From Planctomycetaceae bacterium UBA6163 (lineage in GTDB: Bacteria > Planctomycetota > Planctomycetia > Pirellulales > Pirellulaceae): a DNA stretch of 5,930 bases. The notes beneath the pieces are model-generated. The model made no database searches. It was not told the DNA's origin and was given only the letters and a program-made list of their open reading frames with translations. This document shows positions 1 to 5,930 of the stretch, one piece after another. The translations under genes were made by a program, and so were the position numbers. Each line of letters opens with the position of its first letter. The first letter of the stretch is position 1. Location of the stretch: NCBI GenBank assembly GCA_002428205.1, contig DIUH01000105.1, forward strand, positions 809-6,738. Direction: 5' to 3'.

Positions 1-3000
1 TCGAAGTAGGTTCTTTCGCCTCCCACCGAGTCCGGTGCAACACGGCCCGCCAGGATCGCCGGATCGAGATTGCCAGGGGTCCCATCGGCATTCAATGCGA
101 TCCATCCGTCGGCCACGTGAACCTTCAACGGCCCAACAACCGTGCTCAACTGAATCGGATTTTCATTCCAAACGCGTGCCAAAACATCCAGGCTGGTGCC
201 ACGCTGCAGCAGCGTTTCGCCCAGGCTGGTCGTGTAAAGGAATGGTCGCGGGTTTTCCGGGTCAGCCAGGTCGATCCCGATCGCCAAGGTGAAAATCCCC
301 AGCGCCGCCGCTTCGATTCCCGCAGCCCCTCGGGCATCCACCAATGAACCCAGGCCCTCGCCCAAATCGACGTTCAACTTGATTCCCTGCAGCCCGCCGT
401 GGTTCCAATGGACCACAACCTTCAGCGCATCACCCTGATATCCGACTTGAACCTGGTCCAGCGGCAATCCCAGCGATTCTGCAATGCTGGACATCAACTG
501 CTGGACAGAGCGAATCGGGCTCTGTTGCAGCCGATCGAGCAAGCTTTCAAACTGATCGGCAAAACCCATCAGATCATTGATGCTGGTCTGGGTACCGGGG
601 ATCGGCCCGGTCAGCCCTTCCACCTGCTCAAACTGGCGCATCAGATCCGCAGTACCGCGAAGTGCCTCCAGCACGCTGGACCGCATCAGCGGTTGACCGC
701 TGCCTTGCGCATCGCGAACAGCGATCCCGAGTTGTTCGCTCACTCGCGATTCATCAAGCTGTGCAACCGTCACGGGGCCATCCGCCGGATTGGTCGTGCG
801 CAACATCAACGCTCGGCCGTCGCTGGAATAATCCAAACGCAAACGCCCGCCGGACTGTCCCGCAACGGCATCGCGGAGATCGCCAAACGTGGTTACCGAG
901 CGCCGCGAAGCACCCAACACCCCAAGCTCCACAGCGTCCAAATCGATATCGATTTGCGTGCCATCGGCTAGTCCGATTCTCAGCTCTGGCACGATCACTT
1001 CTTTCGGCACATCCTCGTCATCGATCTCGACCGGATTCGGGTTCAAATCCAGCGGCTCGCCGATCACCCTGGCCAACAGCAAACCGTCATGCAAACCGAC
1101 CGCGGAAACGTTTGTGAATGCTTCCAGCACCGTCAGCCCGCGTGTGTTGACTCTCGGCTGGCTGTCCGTTTGGATGTCCTCCCAAGTGACAACCACAGCC
1201 GCATCGCTGGGCAAAACCAAACCGGCAATCGAGTTCGGCAACCGAATGGGCAGTTCGAGGTTCAGGCTCGTTTTCAGCTCTGGATTTCCGACAATCTCCG
1301 CCAAATCCGGCGCATCGGCGGCACCTTGCAACGCATCAAACAGTTCCGAGAAATAGAATCGCCGGTTGCCTTGGCTATCTTCCAAATGCAAGTCGATTTC
1401 GGCGGCCGCTTGTCCTTGGCCTGCAACGGCAACCACATCGACAAACCCGATTTGGGCCGAAGCGTCGATCTGCGGCGCGGTAACGAACACCTCAACGCTA
1501 GCGGCGAAATCTTCTAGAAACAGTCGATTCAGAAACGTCTGGCCATGCAGATCGAGACCGACGATGACCCCAAGTTGGTCTTCGTCCTGGTTTGCAATTC
1601 CCAGAATGAACGCGGCTTGAGAATCGTTGGCGGCTTGAATCCGGAACTGCTGTGGGGAATCGCCCTCGGGGTCCAGCGTCAGATCGGTGATTGTTAGACC
1701 CTGCTGGGAATCGCTGATTCGGACTTGCAATCGCGGCGGCGCATCGGCCGATGCACGAGACGCTTGTTCGATCGCCAAGCGCACTTGGCCGATCGTTTCA
1801 GCATCACTCAGGTCGACCAGAACTTCGTCACCGTCGCTCAGCGAGATCGCCAGATGGGCATCCACCCCTTCGCGTTCAATTCCCGCTGCCCAGCTCGCCA
1901 GCGTGTTTAACATCAGGTCGTCGTCGATCTGGAATCCACTGCCGATCGCCGACAGATCGATCCCCAGCACAAAACTCCCTTCCACGCGCCGCAGCAGATC
2001 GACTTGATTGCTTGAATCGTCAATCGAATCGTTACTGGGTCGCAGGTCTGTCAGGTTCGCGAAATCCACGGGCAACGAAATCGGCGTGGAATCGAGACTG
2101 ATTTCTGCGAAAAAACCCAGTTCTGCGTGGATCAAACCGGATGCGATATCAAATGACAATCCGAACCCGTCGGCTAGATGCGGGGCCATTTGCTGAAGGC
2201 CTTCGCCCAGCATTTGCTCCAAGTCTTGAAGCGTTTGCAGCCGCGGCGCATCCTCCGCTTGGCCATCGGCAAAGCCCAATCGCTCCACGTCATCGCTCAA
2301 CGCGTCGCCCGCGTCATCCCTCAGATTCCGGACACCCAGCGATTGCGAGCCCTGCGGCTGAGTCCGAAGTGCGAGTCGATTTCCGCTCAGCAATACGACT
2401 CGGATCGCATCGGGGGCGTACGCCGGTTCTAGCGCCTGCAAACTGTCCGAGATCGCCGCTTGGAGATCAGCCACCAATTCCTGCAGCGATTGGTTTTCGG
2501 CGGTCACCGACGCGGGCAACGTCACCGACAGTTCGTGACCTTCAAACTCGATCACGAAGCGCAAATCGGACGAGAAACCCTTGAACTGACTGGGACTCGA
2601 TTGTGCGATCAACTGTCGCTCACCGAGTCGGTTCAGCAACAGCCTTCGCAAGTCGTCTCCCAAATTGGCTTCGTCGGCGAATCGAGCGATGCTGAGCGGC
2701 AAGTCTTGTTGATAAGCCTCCAGCGATCGCAATCCGTTAAGCCAGTCTCCCAACTGGCCAGCCGTCGCGATCAACTGCAACGCGTTCAAGTTCCGCAGTT
2801 GTGCGTCGATCGGTGCCAGCCCACCGGCCGCAGAAACACTCGGCGAATCGGTCAGCTCGATACGCTGGCCGCTGGCAAACCCCAAAGCTTCCAGGCTTAA
2901 TGAATCGCCCGACTGAACCGATTGCAAAGTCAGCGTTTTGATCTCCGTGCCGCGAGCGACAACGACCAATCGCTGGCCGATCGCCACCACGCTGATCTGT

Positions 3001-5930
3001 CCGGCATGAGGCGTGTCCTGCATCGCGCTTTGCAGCGCAGTGTCCAACCGACTCGCTAATTGGTCGATGGTCGATAGACCCGCGAACTCGGATCCGGCAA
3101 TGACGACGCGTCGCGATAACGGCGTGGAATCCTCGTTGACCAGCACGTCGAATTGCAGGTCGTTCGTCCACGTCGTGAACTCACCCACCGAGCCGTCGGC
3201 GACCAACTTGCCTGACTGCGAATCGATACTAATCCACAGTTCACCCGGTAAAGCGGAGCCGCCCAAATGGGTATCAAAAAAGAACACGCCATCGAGTTCA
3301 CGCCGCTGCTGGAACGATCGATCCAACTGTTCGGCCAGTTGATCCAACGATCCGATCGCCACTGGACCAGCCGCGGGGACCAAGAACTCAAATCCCAAAT
3401 CACCTTTAAGATAACTGTTGCGCGTACCCGGGGCCTGGATCGTTCCCGTGTCGATCAGTTGACCGCTTAACCATCCGAAGCGAGCGGGGTAGTCAACCGC
3501 ATCTTCAAGCAGTTCAACGTCGGCGCGGTATTCTTTCAACCAGAGCCCCATTGAATCGGCAATCGGCGTCGAATCGGCTGCGGTTTTCCACTGAATCGTA
3601 AAGTCCAAGTGGCCACGAATGGACAGACGCACCGGCTGTGTTTCTAAGAACTCAAAAGCCGTGTTCCCGGCCAGCGACTCGGTATTGAGCCGCAGGTCTT
3701 CATGCACCCCGCTGCCGTACGTCTCAAACTGAAGCGATGCTTCGCCCCGGATCGGATCATGGTACCCCCGGGCGATCGTCGTCCAATTTTTCCAGCTTAC
3801 AAGGGCATCCTGATTCATCGCCTGTGCAAACAGGCGGGACGATCCGAAATCGATCGCGACGTTGACCGGTGCGATGTCCGCAGAGGGTTGAAAAACGCCG
3901 AAGCTGCGCAGGCTTGAATCCTGCGACACCAGTTCGCCATCAAGCGAATCGAAGTTCAATATCTCAAGCGCGCCGATTGGCTGATCACCCGAGGATAATC
4001 CAATACTCCACGAGTCGCCTGAACCGACTTTGGTAACCTCGATGACCGCCGGGTGCGCATCGCCCAGTGCATCGATCAATAGCAGGTCGATTGTGAACGT
4101 GGTCCCCGGCGCCGCATCGATCGGCAGCTGCAACCCGACTTGCAATCGATTTCCGGTCAACGCACCGGCGACTTGGGAGACTTCGACCGCAGACCCGCTT
4201 TCGAATAAGTCGCTTAATGCTTGGGTTAACGAACCCGTCGAACCGCTAAGGGTTGTCCCCAAACCTACGATCTCGGCGAGCGACACGCGATCGGCAAGAT
4301 CGTCACTGCCGGCACTTCGGATTCCGGGAACAATTCTGCGAAGCTCCGACAGCTCGTCGGCCTGCGACGAAACACCGGTTCGTTGCTCCAGCCACTGCAG
4401 CAACTGTGCGACCGATTGACCGACCGCTTGATCGATCACGGCGGGCTCGGTCGAGCTGGTAAAGGCGGGCGGTGGCGAGGCGATCTCGATGTAAAAACGC
4501 TCGCTCATCGACGCATCCCAAATCGCGATCGGCGACTCGCGATCGCGATTGATTTCTTCGACCAATAAAGCGTTGTCGAAGCGAACTTCTTTAAGCTGGA
4601 TACCGGCGTATTGATAGTCCTGGCCGTCTGGTCCCCAGCGGTCCACGGCGACTCGTTCAAACGTCGAAATCAATCGAACCAGTTCCGCCCCCAGTTCTGT
4701 CAGCCCCTGGTCGTCCGACAGAACGCTTCCCACGGGCAACAAGAACGCGGCCCCTAAGCCCGACGAGTGCGCCGGCGGTTCATGCGGACTGCCCCAGCCT
4801 GGGCCGTTCGGTTTGCTAAGACCGCTGATCGCGATCGGCAACTCGATCGCATCCGGCCCCGTCTTCAACTCCGCGGCGCTTTGGCGGATCGTCGTTACCA
4901 TCCAACTGGTGCCATAGAAAGGAGCAGGATCCTGGAATGGACCTTTGATCACCGCAAAGTGCTCGCTGGTCCCCAGCGGGATCCAGCTCGGCGCGTTGAA
5001 AGCGTTGAGATATTGCCCAGTCTGCAGATTGGGCGAATCGAGTTCAGAAAAGGGCTGGCCCGACACCGATGCGTTGAACAGCCCCAGCGCGTGCCGATAG
5101 TTTGCCGTCACAATCCCATCAACTGGCGGTAAGTCGCCGTCGGCTCCGGGGAACTGCCAATAACGCAACCGCTGTTGGACTTGAGCCACTTCGAATCGAT
5201 CGCTCGCCCCGACTCGCACCGCCTGTTCATCACCCTGCAGACCACTGCCCGGCAGGAGTTGAAGCTCCACATTCGCGGCCACAAACAATTCCAAGGTTTC
5301 GCCGGTAACCGTCAGTACCCAGTGCGTTTGCGTGGCCGGATCACCGATCAACCACTGCTGGACATGCGGCTGGCCACCCCGTGTGATCTCCAGCGGTACA
5401 ACACGGCTGGCCAACGACAATTGCGGCACCGAATCGCCATCAACGTTTGCAATCATCGCAGACTGCAGGCTCGATAGCGCAGCCAAGCGGTCGGCCTCGC
5501 TTGCAATCGTTTGAAACCGCTCCACCAGATCGTCGGTTACCAGCGGATCGACCACCTGCGCCGCCGGCGACTCGCCCAATCGCGTCCAAAGTCGAACGCT
5601 TGCCTGCAACCCGGTTTCGTCAGACGATCGATCAAACCCCGCCAAAGAATCAACCGGAGGCGCCAGCAGCAAACGCCCCGATCCGGCAAAGGGTAATCCC
5701 GCGATCTCGGAATCCCTATCGAACTCGTCGCTATAAATTACAAAGCCATCGCGTCCCGTTGGCTCAAATCCCAACGCATCGATCCCACGTTCGGGGTCAC
5801 GATCGGCGTACAGCCAACGGCTGTCGCTATCGCTGTGCAGTTCCCAGCCCAAGACTTCAAACCCCGTCTTGCCCGGATAGAAACCTCGCAAGTCGACTGC
5901 GATCAAATCACCGGATCGTCCGCCATGGGA
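1..5930 (-). CDS. Internal part of a giant modular, probably secreted planctomycete-type surface protein
   Basis: The minus-strand frame starting at base 5930 reads through 1976 sense codons to base 3 without a stop; bases 1-2 belong to the next codon. Frame checks at residues 248, 383, 478, 923, 1121, 1358, 1648 and 1840 agree, so no frameshift is visible. Start, signal peptide, ribosome binding site and stop all lie outside the window. The product is acidic, lysine-poor and apparently cysteine-free, with no obvious membrane helix, which fits an exported protein. In order it has an unknown region, a peptidoglycan-binding-like domain, a degenerate MepA-like peptidase domain, and a long array of diverged strand-helix-strand modules. 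Giant proteins with this texture are known from Planctomycetota, some annotated only by an N-terminal LEPR-XLL export signal; that link is recalled and the signal is not visible here. Function is inferred as adhesion, a surface stalk or cell-envelope structure. The coding call is very secure; the family call is moderate. Confidence 0.93.
3..410 (-). other. C-terminal visible segment with third GxDL element (residues 1841-1976)
   Basis: Continues from linker copy 3 with strands (HWNHGGLQGIKLNVDLGEGL), an Ala-rich piece (GAAGIEAAALGIFTLAIGID), then LADPENPRPFLYTTSLGETL, VLARVWNENPIQLSTVVGPL and KVHVADGWIALNADG. The GIDL strand begins at residue 1885. The last residues, VAPDSVGGERTYF, run out of the window, so the protein continues. 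'GIDLxDPxNPxPFLY' followed by a 'GPL-x-V-x-V-x-x-G' strand is a pattern I recall from giant planctomycete proteins, though I cannot check it here. Confidence 0.5.
411..680 (-). repeat. Helical linker, copy 3 (residues 1751-1840)
   Basis: SSVLEALRGTADLMRQFEQV, then GPIPGTQTSINDLMGFADQF and ESLLDRLQQSPIRSVQQLM, and finally SSIAESLGLPLDQVQVGYQG with the strand DALKVVV. This is the most complete linker copy, and copies 1 and 2 were recognised against it. Being flanked by LG motifs on one side and a strand on the other shows the composite order: LG motif, helical linker, SVQQL-type helix, strand. Confidence 0.5.
711..989 (-). repeat. FliD hook-IN-like module D (residues 1648-1740)
   Basis: PELRIGLADGTQIDIDLDAV gives two strands, then ASRRSVTTFGDLRDAVAGQS with the 'T-T-F-x-D-L-x-x-A-V' helix, the strand GRLRLDYSSDGRALMLRTTN, PVTVAQLDESRVSEQ, and LGIAVRD at residues 1734-1740. 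RLRLDYSSDGRALMLRTT is the best single match in the window to the 'A-S-x-x-[DG]-G-x-x-L-x-L-x-[ST]' strand pair of FliD-type repeats. Confidence 0.62.
990..1376 (-). other. Beta-rich inter-module segment C-D (residues 1519-1647)
   Basis: FYFSELFDALQGAADAPDLA is a helix-like start, followed by KTSLNLELPIRLPNSIAGLV, AAVVVTWEDIQTD, a short helix (TVLEAFTNVS), HDGLLLARVIGEPLDL and a very acidic stretch, VEIDDEDVPKE, immediately before module D. No known domain was recognised. The acidic stretch might bind divalent cations, but no defined calcium-loop motif is present. Confidence 0.45.
1377..1559 (-). other. G-L-D-L strand element following module C (residues 1458-1518)
   Basis: GLDLHGQTFLNRLFLED is followed by ASVEVFVTAPQIDASAQIGF and VDVVAVAGQGQAAAEIDLHL. 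It parallels the element near the left edge (GIDLADPENPRPFLY ... LSTVVGPLKVHVADGWIALN): a GxDL strand, then FL, then a strand rich in Val, a G-F/P-x-x-V turn, and a final strand ending in acidic residues. This suggests the composite repeat is larger than the FliD-like module alone. Similarity is weak at residue level. Confidence 0.45.
1587..1859 (-). repeat. FliD hook-IN-like module C (residues 1358-1448)
   Basis: AHLAISLSDGDEVLVDLSDA supplies two strands, then the helix ETIGQVRLAIEQASRAS, the strand PRLQVRISDSQQGLTITDLT, and QFRIQAANDS leading into LGIANQ at residues 1443-1448. Phe-Arg-Ile-x-Ala-x-N-D-S before the LG motif recalls how hook-IN motifs continue into 'I ... A-A-x-x-L-G'. It is the shortest of the four copies. 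Confidence 0.6.
1860..2258 (-). other. Inter-module segment B-C with a G-I-D-L strand (residues 1225-1357)
   Basis: Begins with the helix RLQTLQDLEQMLGEGLQQMA, which corresponds to the SVQQLMSSIAESLG helix of linker copy 3, then strands FGLSFDIASGLIHAELGFFA and ISLDSTPISLPVDFA. An acidic, Ser/Asn-rich loop (SNDSIDDSSN) follows, then SFVLGIDLSAIGSGFQ. The GIDL tetrapeptide (residues 1323-1326) recurs as GLDL at 1458-1461 and GIDL at 1885-1888, each followed by a run toward a helix, so it marks a further repeated element. Confidence 0.45.
2259..2570 (-). repeat. FliD hook-IN-like module B (residues 1121-1224)
   Basis: SDLRFVIEFEGHELSVTLPA gives two strands, followed by the helix SLQELVADLQAAISDSLQAL, the strands AIRVVLLSGNRLALRTQPQG, and a closing LGFADGQ at residues 1218-1224. 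It matches module A closely at the end (LGFASGQ versus LGFADGQ) and in the helix start (S-T-I-D-Q-L versus S-L-Q-E-L). An internal SLGVRNLRDD, about 20 residues before the closing motif, looks like a partial duplicate of the same LG motif. This copy is the clearest match to the hook-IN pattern. Confidence 0.62.
2601..2798 (-). repeat. Helical linker, copy 2 (residues 1045-1110)
   Basis: LRNLNALQLIATAGQLGDWL, NGLRSLEAY, then LPLSIARFADEANLGDDL and RRLLLNRLGERQLIAQ. It is strongly helical and Leu/Ala/Gln rich, and it lies between modules A and B. Its 'LPLS ... FAD ... L-x-x-L-L' series lines up with IPGTQTSINDLMGFADQFES-LL in copy 3, keeping the Phe-Ala-Asp triplet. Possibly a short helical hairpin joining neighbouring beta modules of the rod. 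Confidence 0.45.
2865..3164 (-). repeat. FliD hook-IN-like module A (residues 923-1022)
   Basis: Opens with a strand, NDLQFDVLVNE, then RRVVIAGSEF, then the helix STIDQLASRLDTALQSAMQD, two strands (GQISVVAIGQRLVVVARG and TLTLQS), and closes with LGFASGQ at residues 1016-1022. The order 'strand; T-[IL]-x-x-L-x-x-x-[LI] helix; R-L-x-[VL] strand; LG[FI]' is shared with modules B, C and D. It resembles the flagellin-hook IN motif of FliD, where the same helix is 'T-x-x-[DE]-L-x-x-x-I-N'. In hook proteins the motif lies in surface-exposed filament-cap parts; here it is more likely a generic structural repeat. Confidence 0.6.
3165..4121 (-). other. Long beta-rich segment without recognised domain (residues 604-922)
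   Basis: About 320 residues of alternating strands: TTFTIDLLLIDAL, PAVIEVTKVG, APVNVAIDFGSSRLFAQAM, EASLQFETYG, PVRLSIRGHLDFTIQWK. A central WLKEYRADVELLEDAVDYPA is more polar. Toward its end, LGFEFLVPAAGPVAIGSLDQ and LAEQLDRSFQQ combine a strand with an 'S-L-x-x-L-x-x-x-L' helix as in the repeat modules, but the closing LG motif is missing. GVFFFDTHLGG then precedes repeat A. It may contain one or two strongly eroded module copies. It is relatively rich in Trp, Tyr and Lys compared with the rest of the protein. No enzyme motif was recognised. Confidence 0.5.
4122..4442 (-). repeat. Helical linker, copy 1 (residues 497-603)
   Basis: This stretch begins with a Leu/Gln-rich helix (AVIDQAVGQSVAQLLQWLEQ), followed by a turn containing IVPGIRSA, a second helix (VSLAEIVGLGTTLSG), a third (SLTQALSDLFESG), and a strand, NRLQVGLQLP. 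The order 'I/L-P-G... S-L/I-x-[ED]-[IL]-[VM]-G-[LF] ... S-[LV]-x-Q-[AL]-[LM]-[SD]' recurs in copy 3 (IPGTQTSINDLMGF ... SVQQLMSS). Copy 2 shares only the helix and LPLS turn. The linker directly follows the peptidase-like domain and opens the rod part of the protein. Repeat identity is low, so the call rests on pattern and order. Confidence 0.5.
4467..5033 (-). other. Degenerate MepA/LAS-type metallopeptidase-like domain, probably inactive
   Basis: Residues 300-488. NAFNAPSWIPLG and YGTSWMVTTIRQSA open the domain. HEPPAHSSGLGAAFLLP (residues 383-399) then matches the zinc motif of MepA and related LAS peptidases, H-x-x-G-L-D-x-D-x-x-L. His388 is kept, but the two aspartates are replaced by Gly393 and Ala395. 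The closing motif, normally G-H-D-x-H-x-H-V, is RFYIEIASPPP (from residue 478): the strand and the proline run remain, while the two histidines align with Arg478 and Tyr480. Between them are a helical stretch (LTELGAELVRLISTFE) and YQYAGIQLKEVRFDNALLVEEI, which occupies the place of the 'R-x-x-x-F-N-D' strand of such domains. In active family members the His/Asp/His set binds zinc and the enzyme cleaves peptidoglycan cross-links. With three of those positions lost, catalysis is unlikely, and a retained scaffold or ligand-binding role is inferred. Without the neighbouring domain I would be less sure. Confidence 0.55.
4521..4550. repeat. 11-bp perfect inverted repeat with 8-nt loop inside the CDS
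   Basis: AATCGCGATCG at 4521-4531 is the exact reverse complement of CGATCGCGATT at 4540-4550, leaving an 8-base loop (4532-4539). The right arm also overlaps a 12-bp palindrome, TCGCGATCGCGA, at 4537-4548. It encodes NRDRESPIAI in the degenerate peptidase section. There is no T-run after it on either strand, so it does not look like an intrinsic terminator. It may simply be a by-product of the local CGATCG excess. Confidence 0.75.
5058..5189 (-). other. Peptidoglycan-binding-like (PG_binding_1 type) domain
   Basis: Residues 248-291 follow the pattern of the three-helix peptidoglycan-binding domain: a first helix VAQVQQRLRYWQF, a loop with GADGDLPPVDGIVT, and a second helix containing YRHALGLFNASVSG. 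The family typically shows Q-x-x-L near the start, a central D-G-x-[FV]-[GT] turn, and a final helix ending in L-x-x-F-Q. Here VDGIVT fits the turn and ALGLFN fits the last helix, with N replacing Q. The domain immediately precedes the MepA-like section. Binding domain plus wall peptidase is a common order in cell-wall hydrolases, which supports both assignments. It could instead be a derived structural copy that binds nothing. The match is made by eye. Confidence 0.55.
5190..5930 (-). other. Protein region 1: unrecognised acidic beta-rich segment (residues 1-247)
   Basis: This is the most N-terminal part visible and is cut by the window edge. It contains an opening stretch rich in Gly, Asp and aromatics (VDLRGFYPGKTGFEVLGW, then WLYADRDPERGIDALGFEP), a helix-like Leu/Ala segment (LVERFQTIASEADRLAALSS, about residues 133-152), and alternating hydrophobic strands ending at THWVLTVTGETLELFVAAN and VELQLLPG just before the peptidoglycan-binding-like domain. 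I recognise no catalytic motif, RTX calcium repeat, dockerin or FG-GAP signature. NVDGDSVPQL recalls a calcium loop only superficially. It is probably one or two beta-sandwich domains; function is unknown. Confidence 0.5.

Noticed and set aside
120..240. GETLLQRGTSLDVLARVWNE as a LysM domain
   Set aside because: It looks superficially like the LysM 'G-D-T-L-x-x-I-A' helix, but the Asn-Pro and second helix do not follow. The surrounding strands match the GxDL element seen after module C instead.
399..971. 190-codon plus-strand open frame
   Set aside because: It lies wholly antisense to the minus-strand frame, has Gln/Arg/His-heavy composition typical of shadow translations, and shows no recognisable domain. 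Other plus-strand frames (2141-2584, 2460-2900, 4767-5132) were rejected for the same reason.
3276..3281. Six-base T-run in coding sense (and another at 2110-2115) as a programmed frameshift site
   Set aside because: The zero frame stays open and domain-coherent on both sides, no slippery heptamer in correct phase is present, and the alternative frames stop soon.
2737..3403. Two overlapping minus-strand open frames of 144 and 115 codons
   Set aside because: They are in other frames than the continuous one, overlap each other, and translate to Arg/Ser-rich sequence without domain pattern. The main frame here carries module A and its flanks.
4521..4550. Hairpin as an intrinsic terminator
   Set aside because: No T-run follows the stem on either strand, and it is in the middle of an open coding frame.
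5340..5480. NVDGDSVPQL as a calcium-binding EF-hand/dockerin or FG-GAP loop
   Set aside because: Only part of the Asp spacing is present, there is no second copy, and the flanking helix/strand pattern does not fit either family.
5731..5740. AT-rich CTATAAATTA as a promoter -10 element
   Set aside because: It encodes V-I-Y-S in the continuous frame. No convincing -35 partner or start codon with a ribosome binding site follows on either strand.

Overview
The whole window lies inside one very large gene on the minus strand. Reading the reverse complement from base 5930, one frame stays open for 1976 consecutive codons (5930 down to 3). It has no stop, and neither the true start nor the end of the gene is present. 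Residue numbers below count from the first codon at the right edge (residue 1 = bases 5928-5930). No other gene, RNA gene, mobile element or CRISPR array could be supported.

The visible protein is acidic and has very little lysine (about 18 in 1976 residues). I saw no cysteine codon. It is built from beta-strand-rich modules joined by leucine-rich helical stretches. This style, with medium-high GC and many ATC-GAT/GCG-ATC codon pairs, resembles the giant secreted or surface proteins of Planctomycetota (Rhodopirellula/Pirellulaceae type). That taxonomic call is recalled from the family and was not searched.

Layout from N- to C-terminal side (right to left). (1) Residues 1-247 are an unrecognised, beta-rich acidic region. 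(2) Residues 248-291 resemble a peptidoglycan-binding (PG_binding_1) helical domain. (3) Residues 300-488 resemble the MepA/LAS-type zinc peptidase fold, but most expected metal-binding positions are substituted, so it is probably a dead enzyme kept as a binding or structural module. (4) Residues 497 to 1976 form a long stalk-like region. It holds four diverged copies of a module reading strand, 'T/S-x-x-x-L' helix, two or three strands, then 'LG[FIV]-x-x-x-Q/D' (ending near residues 1022, 1224, 1448 and 1740), recalling the flagellin-hook IN motif of FliD. Three helical linkers and several recurring 'G[IL]DL' strands interleave with them.

The most plausible reading is a giant exported adhesin or stalk protein with a wall-binding-like head section followed by a repetitive rod. 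At DNA level, CGATCG is strongly over-represented (21 copies), and an 11-bp perfect inverted repeat sits in the degenerate peptidase section.
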